From assembly GCA_903886165.1 (NCBI GenBank), contig CAISLL010000018.1:1-16965 (forward strand): a DNA stretch of 16,965 nt. The letters are read 5' to 3'. The stretch's first letter is position 1; each line of letters begins with the position of its first letter. Below are positions 6,317-13,415 of the stretch, piece by piece. Below the pieces are notes generated by a model. It had not been told where the DNA came from, searched no databases, and saw only the letters and a program-made list of their open reading frames with translations. The position numbers and the translations under genes are program-made. The stretch is from an uncultured beta proteobacterium (GTDB taxonomy: Bacteria > Pseudomonadota > Gammaproteobacteria > Burkholderiales > Burkholderiaceae_C).

Positions 6317-7759
6317 ATGACCCACACCTTCCTCTGGCACGACTACGAGACTTTTGGCGCCAACACGCGCAGCACCCGGCCAGCCCAGTTTGCCGCCATT
6401 CGCACCGATGCGCAGCTCAACCAGTTGGGGGAGCCGGTCATGTTGTATTGCCAGCCGGCCAGCGATTTTTTGCCTGAGCCACAGGCCTGCCTGATCACCG
6501 GCATCACGCCGCAGGAATGCCTTGAAAAGGGCCAGCCAGAGCATCAGTTTGCGGCGCAGATCGAGCAGGTGCTGGCCTGGCCCGGCACCGTGGGCGCAGG
6601 CTACAACACCAACCGTTTTGACGACGAGATCACGCGCATCATGTTTTGGCGCAATTTGATAGATCCCGACGCGCGCGAGTGGCAAAACGGCTGCGGTCGC
6701 TGGGACCAGCTGGACGTGGTGCGCACCGCCTACGCCTTGCGGCCTGACGGCATTCAGTGGCCGCTGAATGCCGACGGCAAACCCAGCTTCAAGCTGACCG
6801 ACCTGACCGCCGCCAACGGCCTGTCGCATGAGGCTGCGCACGATGCCTTGAGTGACGTGCACGCCACCATCGCTCTGGCACGCCTCATCCGCGATTCGCA
6901 GCCCAAGCTGTTTGACTTTTGCTTCGGGCTGCACAAAAAAGACCGCGTCATGGCAGAGTTGGGTTTGCCCACCACCTTGCCGCACGCCAAGCCGTTCCTG
7001 CACATTTCAGGCATGTTTGCCCCCGAGCGGGGCTGCATCGCGCTGATGTGGCCACTGGCCATGCACCCTGGCAACAAAAACGAGCTGCTGGCCTGGGACC
7101 TGGCCTTTGACCCCGGCGAACTGGCGGATCTGGACGCCGCGCAGATCAAAAAGCGCCTGTTCACCAGGACCGCCGATTTGCCTGAAGGCATGAACCGTTT
7201 GCCGATCAAATCCGTGCACCTCAACAAATCACCGATGGTCATGAGCCAGCTGAAAGTGCTCAGCCCCGAGAGAGCGCAGCGCTGGGGTCTGGATGTGCAG
7301 CAACAACTGCAGCACGCCGCCAAAGCCCGCGACCTGCCGGACATGAGCGCCATTTGGGCCGCCGTCTTCACGCGCGACGCGGCCGGACCTGTCGATGTGG
7401 ACGAAGATTTGTACGGTGGTTTTGTCGGCAACTCGGATCGCAGCCGCCTGAATGACTTGCGCCAGCGCACACCTGAAGAACTGGCCAAGGCCAGGCCAGT
7501 TTTTGACGACCCGAGGCTGGGGGAGTTGTTGTGGCGCTACCGGGCGCGCAATTTTCCGCAGACCCTTACGCCCGAAGAATCAATCCGCTGGGAAACACAT
7601 CGGGCGGCACGGCTGTTTGAAGGTGCGGGTGGTGCGATTACCATTGACCAGCTGTTTGAAGCCATGGACAAGCTCGCTGAGACCGCTGATGAGCGTGGCG
7701 AGGTCATTCTGGGTGCCCTGTACGACTACGTTGAAGCCATTGCACCGCCGCAGGCGTGA
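6317..7759 (+). CDS. sbcB: Exodeoxyribonuclease I
   Basis: A 480-residue DEDDh exonuclease that degrades single-stranded DNA 3' to 5', acting in recombination and mismatch repair. The catalytic residues are all visible: Asp9 and Glu11 in WHDYETFG, Asp102 in NTNRFDDE, His175 and Asp180 in AAHDALSDVH. Their spacing matches E. coli ExoI (D15, E17, D108, H181, D186) with a constant offset of six. The length is also normal for ExoI, including the SH3-like and C-terminal helical parts. It starts 86 bp after relA, with repeat copy B between, so it may have its own promoter. No clear ribosome site is seen before the ATG. Confidence 0.93.
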   Translation: MTHTFLWHDYETFGANTRSTRPAQFAAIRTDAQLNQLGEPVMLYCQPASDFLPEPQACLITGITPQECLEKGQPEHQFAAQIEQVLAWPGTVGAGYNTNRFDDEITRIMFWRNLIDPDAREWQNGCGRWDQLDVVRTAYALRPDGIQWPLNADGKPSFKLTDLTAANGLSHEAAHDALSDVHATIALARLIRDSQPKLFDFCFGLHKKDRVMAELGLPTTLPHAKPFLHISGMFAPERGCIALMWPLAMHPGNKNELLAWDLAFDPGELADLDAAQIKKRLFTRTADLPEGMNRLPIKSVHLNKSPMVMSQLKVLSPERAQRWGLDVQQQLQHAAKARDLPDMSAIWAAVFTRDAAGPVDVDEDLYGGFVGNSDRSRLNDLRQRTPEELAKARPVFDDPRLGELLWRYRARNFPQTLTPEESIRWETHRAARLFEGAGGAITIDQLFEAMDKLAETADERGEVILGALYDYVEAIAPPQA

Positions 7760-7822
7760 CGGCTGGAGCGGTTGCACTGGGGTGTGTCGATTGGGTTGAG
7801 TCAGACCTCACGTTGGTGGGTG

Positions 7823-7912
7823 AATCAGCCGGGTGATACGCTTTGCTACGTGTCCCCCGCCCGCTGCGCGGTCTCCGCCTTTACCCCCGTAAACCGCATC
7901 ACCCGGCTGATT
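7823..7912. repeat. 90-bp nested inverted-repeat element
   Basis: A perfect 15-bp inverted repeat, AATCAGCCGGGTGAT (7823-7837) and its complement (7898-7912), encloses 60 bp. Inside, GCGGT/ACCGC (7868-7872/7893-7897) and TTTAC-CCCC-GTAAA (7880-7893) are nested, so the right half can fold further. No flanking target-site duplication is evident. It could be a small non-autonomous mobile element, a dispersed extragenic palindrome or a structured RNA. Confidence 0.6.
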
Positions 7913-8007
7913 TTGCAAGTGGCTGGGTACGCTGGCAGGGGGAAATTCAAGAAGTTGCCTGTGTTGGGTGTGGCGCGAATTGATTGAAGCCGTTTGCCGC
8001 AAAAGTT

Positions 8008-8030
8008 CCGAGCCTGACCGCCAGGCACGG
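8008..8030. repeat. Hairpin in the sbcB downstream region
   Basis: GCCTG-ACCGC-CAGGC (8012-8026) is extended by CCG/CGG across an A-A mismatch (8008-8010/8028-8030). No T-run follows on either side. Function unknown. Confidence 0.4.
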
Positions 8031-8052
8031 TGATTGGGCTATGTGACCTGGC

Positions 8053-8126
8053 TTTAGGGTGAAAGGCGCGCGTCGGCAACCGTTGGCATACAACAGCGTC
8101 AGTTTCGCGTGTGTTTTCACCCCAAA
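8053..8126. repeat. Imperfect 12-bp inverted repeat
   Basis: TTTAGGGTGAAA (8053-8064) and TTTCACCCCAAA (8115-8126) are complementary with one mismatch and enclose 50 bp. Together with the 7823-7912 element it frames the structured part of this spacer. Confidence 0.45.
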
Positions 8127-8333
8127 ACCGCATGCGCATGGCCCAGTCGCCGGGCCGGGTTTAATGCGTTGCGTCGGGATTGGTGTGAGACCATGATGTC
8201 TTCAGGATGCCATAATGCTTTAAATCACCCATTGCTTATGTAAAAGCTAAAAACTCACTATGATTCCAATCCGGCCGCCAACTCAGCCACGCTGCTGCCA
8301 GGCGTTTTTTTATTTTTATTCAAGGGAATTTGC

Positions 8334-8924
8334 ATGACGATCAGACATTTGACGACGTATGGCCTCGGTGGTGTGGTGTTGGGCGCAGTTTTGTCCTTGA
8401 GCCTGCCAGCGCTGGCGCAGGACGATGCCCTGTTGGTCGATGCCCGCAAAGTGGCCGGCGCGGTGCCGCCCAAGTTGCTTGATGTGCTCAACACCCAGAT
8501 TGCCAAGGGCGGCCCGGCCTCGGCGGTGGCGGTGTGTAACGAGAAAGCGCCGCAAATGGCGAAGGCAGCGTCCGAGCAGACGGGCTGGGCGATTCGCCGG
8601 GTGAGCTTGCGCAATCGCAACCCGAAGGCAGTGCCCGATGACTGGGAACTGGCGGCCTTGAAAGACTTTGACCAACGCGCCGCAGCCGGTGAATCACCCG
8701 CCACGCTGGAGAAATACGGCGTGGTGGCATCTGCCAGCGGCAAGGAATACCGTTACATGAAGGCGCTGCCGGTGCAGGCGATGTGCCTGGCTTGTCATGG
8801 CACCGCCGACGCCGTCCCGCCTGAGGTGGCAGAAAAAATCAACGCCACCTACCCTGCTGACAAGGCAGTGGGTTATTCAGTGGGTGACATCCGTGGCGCC
8901 ATCACCATCCGCAAGGCGCTGTAG
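8334..8924 (+). CDS. Periplasmic single-haem DUF3365/Tll0287-like protein
   Basis: A 196-residue exported protein. Residues 1-28 are a signal peptide with cleavage after ALA, so it should be periplasmic. One c-type haem motif, CLACH, is at 151-155 near the C-terminus. The downstream segment (INATYPADKAVGYSVGDIRGAITI) and the upstream VCNEKAP fit the DUF3365 (Tll0287-like) family. That fold is PAS/sensor-like with covalent haem and is thought to take part in redox sensing or electron transfer; no partner is visible here. A ribosome site AAGGGA precedes the ATG by about 7 nt. The long T-rich run just upstream (about 8306-8320) lies in the leader. The family is fairly sure, the role open. Confidence 0.8.
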   Translation: MTIRHLTTYGLGGVVLGAVLSLSLPALAQDDALLVDARKVAGAVPPKLLDVLNTQIAKGGPASAVAVCNEKAPQMAKAASEQTGWAIRRVSLRNRNPKAVPDDWELAALKDFDQRAAAGESPATLEKYGVVASASGKEYRYMKALPVQAMCLACHGTADAVPPEVAEKINATYPADKAVGYSVGDIRGAITIRKAL

Positions 8925-8940
8925 TTTTAAGCACTAAATC

Positions 8941-8990
8941 ATGCTCTAGCCCTTTTTTTTATTAGGCTAGCAGCTATCTCAAATATAGTA
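8941..8990. repeat. AT-rich intergenic repeat (copy C)
   Basis: CTAGCC (8946-8951) and GGCTAG (8965-8970) flank a T-rich loop, followed by GCAGCTAT and ATATAGTA. The GCTAGCAGCTAT string is a hallmark I recall from Comamonadaceae intergenic elements. It starts 16 bp after the haem-protein stop. Beyond it a small palindrome, ATCAA-AC-TTGAT (8991-9002), lies directly before the rhodanese ribosome site. Confidence 0.55.
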
Positions 8991-9014
8991 ATCAAACTTG
9001 ATAGGAAATCACTG

Positions 9015-9395
9015 ATGAAGACTGCCCACGACCTCGTTGCCGCCGCCAAAACCCGCGTGCAGGAAATTCCGGTGGCGGATGCCGAACAAGCCATCCGCGA
9101 CGCCGATGTGCTGGTGGATGTGCGCGAAGCCGACGAATTTTCCGCAGGCCATCTGGCCGGTGCGGTGCATATCTCGCGCGGCATGCTTGAATTCAAGTTC
9201 AGTGCCAACCCGGCGCTGCAGCCGCGCGACCTGAACGTCTTGCTGTACTGCAAAACCAGCGGCCGTGCCGCGCTGGCCGCTGCCGCCCTGCACGACATGG
9301 GTTACCTCAATGTGCGCTCGATCGCCGGTGGTTTTGATGCCTGGGCAGCAGCCGGCAAACCAGTGGCGAAGCCCGAGACGCCATCTTTTGAATAA
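9015..9395 (+). CDS. Single-domain rhodanese-like sulfurtransferase
   Basis: A 126-residue cytoplasmic protein with one complete rhodanese domain: LVDVREADEFSAGHLAGAVHI (33-53) and the active-site loop Cys79-K-T-S-G-Arg84, followed by the helix AALAAAAL and GGFDAW. The CxxxxR loop is intact, so persulfide transfer from thiosulfate or a protein donor is expected. An AGGAAA ribosome site lies upstream. The partner is unknown. The preceding gene encodes a periplasmic haem protein in another compartment, so a direct link is doubtful. Its stop codon lies 3 bp from the stop of the convergent ABC ATPase gene. Confidence 0.88.
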   Translation: MKTAHDLVAAAKTRVQEIPVADAEQAIRDADVLVDVREADEFSAGHLAGAVHISRGMLEFKFSANPALQPRDLNVLLYCKTSGRAALAAAALHDMGYLNVRSIAGGFDAWAAAGKPVAKPETPSFE

Positions 9396-9398
9396 AGC

Positions 9399-10133
9399 CT
9401 AATCCAGCGATCTGCCTTCGCCAATTTCCTCCACGGTTTGCCCGTCACGGATGTGGTAAATCCGCTTGAAGGTCGGGATGATTTTTTCGTCGTGTGTGAC
9501 CACGATGATGGCGGCGTGAAACTGGCGCGCCATCTGGTTCAGGATGCGCATCACACCCAAGGCACGTTCACTGTCCAGCGGCGCAGTAGGCTCGTCCGCC
9601 AGGATCACCGGTGGCCGGTTCGCCAAGGCGCGGGCAATCGACACCCGTTGCTGCTCACCTCCTGAGAGTTGCGACGGCTCGGCCCGCGCCCGGTGTTGCA
9701 CCTCCAGCGCGGTCAGCAATTCCAGCGCACGTGCACGTGCCTCTGCGTTCGGCCGCCCGGCCAGCATCGGCAGCAGGGCCACGTTGTCGGTCACGTCCAG
9801 AAACGGGATCAGGTAGGGCGCCTGAAAGATGAAGCCAATGCGGTCACGCCGCAGCGCGCGCAGGTCGGCCACTTGCCAGCCCTTGTCAAAAATCACGTCA
9901 GCACCCAGCGTCATGCGCCCGCTACTGGGCTCAATGATGGCGCCCAGGCATTTCAGCAGCGTGCTTTTGCCAGAACCTGAAGGCCCGACCAGCCCGACCA
10001 CCTCGCCCGGCGCCACTGACATGTTGACGTTTTTCAGCGCCTCTACCGCGCTGTCACCTTTGCCATAGACCTTGCGCAGGCCTTCAATGTGGATGCCGCC
10101 AGTCTGGCTTTGTGCTGTCTGCAGGGTGTTCAT
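9399..10133 (-). CDS. ABC exporter ATP-binding protein (MacB/LolD type)
   Basis: A 244-residue ATPase, the cytoplasmic motor of the exporter encoded with the next two genes. It has Walker A GPSGSGKST (50-58), Q-loop Gln104 in FIFQAPYLIP, signature LSGGEQQR (156-163), Walker B VILADEP with Glu181, and switch His214 in VVTHDEK. All catalytic positions are intact. The D-loop region reads EPTAPLD instead of the more common EPTGNLD. The frame stays open 144 codons upstream, but that part is antisense to nothing recognisable and overlaps the permease. The true start is the ATG at 10133, overlapping the permease stop by 4 nt (ATGA), which implies translational coupling. Last gene of the operon. Confidence 0.92.
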   Translation of the reverse strand: MNTLQTAQSQTGGIHIEGLRKVYGKGDSAVEALKNVNMSVAPGEVVGLVGPSGSGKSTLLKCLGAIIEPSSGRMTLGADVIFDKGWQVADLRALRRDRIGFIFQAPYLIPFLDVTDNVALLPMLAGRPNAEARARALELLTALEVQHRARAEPSQLSGGEQQRVSIARALANRPPVILADEPTAPLDSERALGVMRILNQMARQFHAAIIVVTHDEKIIPTFKRIYHIRDGQTVEEIGEGRSLD

Positions 10134-11332
10134 CCAATCGCCTCCGCCGGGTCGACCTTGAGTGCCACACGGATCGCCAGGGTGCTGGCCAACGCACAGA
10201 TCAGCAAGGTGGCCAGCAGCCCGAAGACAGCGTCCTGCGGCATCAGCAGCACAAACTTTGGAAAGATGGGCGCCCACAATGTGGCTACCACTTTGCCCAC
10301 CATGAAACCGATCAGCCCCAGGCCCAATGCCTGCTGCAGGATCATGCCGGCAATGGTGAGGTTGCGGGTTCCAATGAGCTTGAGCACGGCTATTTCGCGC
10401 AGCTTGCCCAGCGTCATGGTGTAGATGATGAAGGCCACAATGGCGGCGCTGACCACCGCCAGAATGGCCAGAAACATGCCAATCTGCCGGGCCGAAGTGG
10501 CAATCAGTTTGGCCACCAGAATTTCTTCCATTTGCGCTTGGGTGAACACTTGCACATGTTTCCAACGCCGGATAGGTTCCGCCACGCGCTCAGGCTCCCA
10601 GCCCGGTTGCAACTGCACCAGCACCGCATTCACACTGTGGCTGCTGGTTTGCAGGCTCAGCACCGCGTCTAGCAGGCCGGGTACACCGGGGCGGTTGAAG
10701 GCCGGGTTGGAAGTGGTGCGGGTGCGGTCGTTGATGATGGTGTCGTTGTCTTTCAGAAACTGCGCCTCTTGCGCGTCCTTGAGGGGAATGAACAGCATCG
10801 GGTCACCGCCCGAAGACACCATGCGTTGTGTCAGTCCGACCACTGCGTAGCTGTGCCGGCGCACACGCACCTCGTCGCCCAGTTTGAGACCGGTCTTGAT
10901 GTCGGCGACAGCCTCGTAGTGGCTGCGGGTGAGCTGGCGGCCAGCCACCAGATAAGCGGGCTCGCCGGGCAGGCCGGGCTCCACGCCCACCACCATCACC
11001 CGCACCTCCAGGCCGTCTTTGCCATCGCCCACTTGCACCTGTTGTGTCAGGTAGGTCACGTTGGCCGCCTGCGCCACGCCCGGCATGCCGCGCACACTGC
11101 GCACCACATCGTCTTTTATGCTGGAAGCTTCTGCATAAGGGCCCTGGGTGTCTTTTTGCACCACCCACAGGTTGGCGCCGCTGTTGGTGATGAGTGCCTG
11201 CGCGTCGTTGACCATGCCGCGGTAAATGCCCGCCATTGACAAGGTCACGCCAATCAGCAGCCCCAAGCCCAGCCCGGTCAGGGCAAATTTGCCCCAGCCA
11301 TGCAGAATGTCCCGCCCGGCCAGGCTGATCAC
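10130..11332 (-). CDS. ABC exporter permease, FtsX/MacB type
   Basis: A 400-residue inner-membrane protein with one N-terminal helix (about 15-37), a periplasmic MacB-like domain (about 40-280), and three C-terminal helices (about 285-307, 326-350, 368-388) forming the FtsX domain. It ends in DPAEAIG, typical of this family. The start is GTG at 11332 and overlaps the stop of the membrane-fusion gene as GTGA; the stop overlaps the ATPase start as ATGA. Such permeases drive mechanotransmission-type export or lipoprotein/lipid handling instead of moving substrate through a channel of their own. Substrate unknown; the regulator and fusion partner suggest toxic-compound or lipid export. Confidence 0.9.
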   Translation of the reverse strand: MISLAGRDILHGWGKFALTGLGLGLLIGVTLSMAGIYRGMVNDAQALITNSGANLWVVQKDTQGPYAEASSIKDDVVRSVRGMPGVAQAANVTYLTQQVQVGDGKDGLEVRVMVVGVEPGLPGEPAYLVAGRQLTRSHYEAVADIKTGLKLGDEVRVRRHSYAVVGLTQRMVSSGGDPMLFIPLKDAQEAQFLKDNDTIINDRTRTTSNPAFNRPGVPGLLDAVLSLQTSSHSVNAVLVQLQPGWEPERVAEPIRRWKHVQVFTQAQMEEILVAKLIATSARQIGMFLAILAVVSAAIVAFIIYTMTLGKLREIAVLKLIGTRNLTIAGMILQQALGLGLIGFMVGKVVATLWAPIFPKFVLLMPQDAVFGLLATLLICALASTLAIRVALKVDPAEAIG

Positions 11333-12528
11333 GGTTTGGCTCCGGTCGACCCGGCCAGCGCATCCACCACCTTGATGCGGGCACCGGTTTTGAGCGCTTT
11401 TTCGCTGTAAATCACCACCTGATCCGCCTTGTCCAGCCCGCCCAACACCTGCACCTGTCCATCCAGGCTACTGGCACCGAACTGCACCGGCGCAAATTCA
11501 GGGCGGTTGTCACGCAGTCGCCAAACGCCGGTTTGTCCTTGCTGGCGTTGAATGCTGGCGTTGGGCAATAACAGCGATGACGCAGTAGCCGGTAAATCCA
11601 GCGTGACTTCGGCCATTTCGCCGACCGACACACCTGACGGTGGCTGGGCAAAGGCCACTTGTGCCAGGCGCTCCTCGGTCACGCTGTCGGCCAGCAGCTC
11701 GATGCGTGCCACCTGGCCGGCCAGCGGTGTGTTGGGCTGCGAGCGCAGTGTGATGTGTGCAGGCAAACCCACGGCCAGACCCTGTGAGCGGCCCTGATCC
11801 ACACGCATGCGCACCCACAGGCTGCCTGGGTCCATCAGGCGCAGCACCGGTTGACCGGCCACCACGGTGCTGCCCGCTTCGGCATCGCGTGTCGTGACCA
11901 CGGCATCGGCCGGTGCGAACAGGCGCACATTGCTGCGCTGTTGTGCCAGCGCGTCGCGCTCGGCTTTGAGGCGCGTCAGGTCTTGCCCGGCACCGGTCAG
12001 GTTGGCCCGTGCGGCTTGCAGGGCGGCCTCGGCGGAGGCTTGTTCCTGCAATTTGGCTTCAAGGGCGCCGGTGCTGATGAAGTTTTGCCGCGCCAGGTCC
12101 TGGTTGCGCTGGGTGTTGGCCGCAGCCAGTGCGCGCCGGGCGGTGGCGTCGCTGACCTGCGCCTGGGCACTCACCTGGGCGCTGCCGGCACGCGCCATGG
12201 ACGCGTCCAGCGCCGCCAGCCGTTGCTCCAGGTCCACCGGGTCCATCTCTGCCAGCAGTTGCCCGGCTTTCACCGCATCACCCACGTCGACCTTCACGCT
12301 CAGCACCCGGCCCGCCACGGTGGGACCCACCAGCCAGCTGCGCCGCGCCTCAACCGTGCCGATGCCAAAAATGGCCGGGCTCAGGCTGCCTTCTTTGGCA
12401 TGGGCCACCGTGACCCGGATGGGCGCCAGCGGCCCGGTGCGCAGCGAGACATACACAACCGCGCCAATCAGCACCAGCGCGACAGCGCCCAAGGCGAGGC
12501 GGCGGGACAGCAGGGGAGGGTGTGTCAT
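11329..12528 (-). CDS. Periplasmic adaptor (membrane-fusion) protein, HlyD/MacA/RND type
   Basis: A 399-residue adaptor linking the inner-membrane exporter to an outer-membrane channel. An N-terminal anchor helix is at about 9-29. The lipoyl half-motifs lie at about 65-100 (VGPTVAGRVLSVKVDVGDAV) and 200-235 (RLFAPADAVVTTRDAEAGSTV), with an Ala/Gln-rich coiled-coil hairpin between them (about 100-200). Beta-barrel and membrane-proximal domains follow. An AAGGA ribosome site precedes the ATG by about 7 nt. It lies 17 bp after tetR and overlaps the permease start by 4 nt. No outer-membrane TolC-like gene is present in the window, so a channel encoded elsewhere would be used. Confidence 0.9.
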   Translation of the reverse strand: MTHPPLLSRRLALGAVALVLIGAVVYVSLRTGPLAPIRVTVAHAKEGSLSPAIFGIGTVEARRSWLVGPTVAGRVLSVKVDVGDAVKAGQLLAEMDPVDLEQRLAALDASMARAGSAQVSAQAQVSDATARRALAAANTQRNQDLARQNFISTGALEAKLQEQASAEAALQAARANLTGAGQDLTRLKAERDALAQQRSNVRLFAPADAVVTTRDAEAGSTVVAGQPVLRLMDPGSLWVRMRVDQGRSQGLAVGLPAHITLRSQPNTPLAGQVARIELLADSVTEERLAQVAFAQPPSGVSVGEMAEVTLDLPATASSLLLPNASIQRQQGQTGVWRLRDNRPEFAPVQFGASSLDGQVQVLGGLDKADQVVIYSEKALKTGARIKVVDALAGSTGAKP

Positions 12529-12545
12529 GGGATTCCTTCAAACGG

Positions 12546-13196
12546 TCAAAAAGCGGGGGTGGCGGCCGGTGCGTGGTTGCGCAAGCCGCGCAGGTAGATG
12601 GCAAACACGCCGTTGGCCTGCTGCACCATGGCCGGCACGTCACCCGAGATCAGTGACTGCATCACCAGGCCTTGAATGGAGCCAATGAACAGCACGGCAG
12701 CGTTGGTGAGGTCGGTGCCGGGTGCGATGCACTTGAGTTCTTTGGCTTGTGTCAGCAGGCGCATCAACAGTGTGCGGTAAGACGCCATCAGCTCGCGCAC
12801 ACGCGCTTTCAGCGCTGTGTCGTCCGGCCGCTGCAGCTCCTGAAAAATCAGCCTTGGCACGCCCGGATGCGCCACCACAAAGTCCACATGCGCCATGAAC
12901 ACGGCGCGTAACGCGGCCAATGGCCAGGCGGTGTCATCGAGCTGCGCCTGCGTTGCAGCGGCATCAAGCTGGTCCATCAGTGTGTGAGTGACCCAGTCCA
13001 TCGCCGCCAGCCAGATCGCGTCTTTGCTGGCAAAGTGTTTGAACACCGCACCTTGTGTGATGCCAACGGCTTGCGCCAGGTCCGTGGTGGTGATGTCGGC
13101 CGGGCTGCGCTGCGCCGCCAAACGCAATGCCGCCAGCACCAGACTGGCCTGGCGAACTTCGGTGGCTTGTTTGGGCGACTTGTTCATTAGTTGCAT
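12546..13196 (-). CDS. TetR/AcrR-family transcriptional regulator
   Basis: A 216-residue one-component repressor. The N-terminal helix-turn-helix lies at about 35-57 (ITTTDLAQAVGITQGAVFKHFASKDA), the family pattern of T-x-x-x-L-A-x-x-x-G-V/I-x-x-G-x-x-Y/F-x-H/Y-F. The rest is a helical ligand-binding domain. The frame is open 28 codons further upstream, but that part is AT-rich and holds the promoter-like sequence. Met at 13196 or Met at 13187 are the realistic starts; neither has a ribosome site. It is the first gene of the exporter operon, and the palindrome in front of it suggests that it represses its own transcript and thus the exporter. Confidence 0.88.
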   Translation of the reverse strand: MQLMNKSPKQATEVRQASLVLAALRLAAQRSPADITTTDLAQAVGITQGAVFKHFASKDAIWLAAMDWVTHTLMDQLDAAATQAQLDDTAWPLAALRAVFMAHVDFVVAHPGVPRLIFQELQRPDDTALKARVRELMASYRTLLMRLLTQAKELKCIAPGTDLTNAAVLFIGSIQGLVMQSLISGDVPAMVQQANGVFAIYLRGLRNHAPAATPAF

Positions 13197-13206
13197 TATG
13201 ACTGAA

Positions 13207-13222
13207 GTAATTATACAATTAC
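13207..13222 (-). promoter_or_regulatory. Palindromic operator overlapping a TATAAT -10 before tetR
   Basis: GTAATT-GTAT-AATTAC (minus-strand reading) has perfect 6-bp arms. A TATAAT sequence on the minus strand (13215-13210) lies inside it. The best-placed -35 is poor (TGGGTG at 17-bp spacing). A repressor bound here would cover the promoter. A start point about 7 nt after the -10 would leave only a few bases before the ATG at 13196, suggesting a nearly leaderless tetR mRNA. Confidence 0.55.
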
Positions 13223-13339
13223 CATAGGTATTCACCCAGTTCACATATTTAATAAAAAATTGGTTTCTAGACCATATCATTAAACGATATAGTGCTATGT
13301 ATTCAGGATTTATGTCGGTGACTTAAGGTCTTTTTAACT

Positions 13340-13380
13340 GCATGAGCGTCGATCATGCGTGCCAAGTTAACAATTGGCAC
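13340..13380. promoter_or_regulatory. Two back-to-back hairpins upstream of the lipocalin gene
   Basis: GCATGA-GCGTCGA-TCATGC (13340-13358) is followed without gap by GTGCCAA-GTTAACAA-TTGGCAC (13359-13380). The pair ends 35 bp before the lipocalin ATG, so it is either a double operator or a structured mRNA leader. The inner GTTAAC is itself a palindrome. Confidence 0.45.
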
Positions 13381-13415
13381 ATCGCGCTCCGGCGCAAATC
13401 CAGAGGGAGTTTTTG

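Larger units (their letters stand above)
7760..8333. other. 574-bp gene-free region rich in inverted repeats
   Basis: No gene is supported here. Open frames exist (for example minus strand 7846-8139) but lack ribosome sites and known motifs, and they run through the inverted repeats. The region contains a large nested inverted repeat (7823-7912), a hairpin at 8008-8030 and a longer inverted repeat at 8053-8126, listed separately. Its right end (about 8210-8333) is AT-rich and presumably carries the promoter and leader of the haem-protein gene. I could not fix a -35/-10 pair there. Confidence 0.5.

Noticed and set aside
7823..7912. Integron attC site or CRISPR repeat
   Set aside because: The arms lack the GTTRRRY/RYYYAAC core sites of attC, and there is only one copy with no spaced repetition, so neither an integron cassette nor a CRISPR array is supported.
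7846..8139. 97-codon open frame on the minus strand in the sbcB downstream spacer
   Set aside because: No ribosome site and no recognisable domain, and it runs through one arm of the long inverted repeat. It is more likely incidental than a gene, though a conserved repeat-borne frame cannot be fully excluded.
8304..8322. T-rich run before the haem-protein gene as an intrinsic terminator
   Set aside because: No convincing stem with complementary arms directly precedes the T-run, and it lies immediately in front of a ribosome site, so it is better seen as leader sequence.
10134..10565. N-terminal extension of the ABC ATPase frame
   Set aside because: The extra 144 residues lie within the permease gene in another frame and resemble nothing. 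The ATG at 10133 fits the family length and gives the ATGA coupling.
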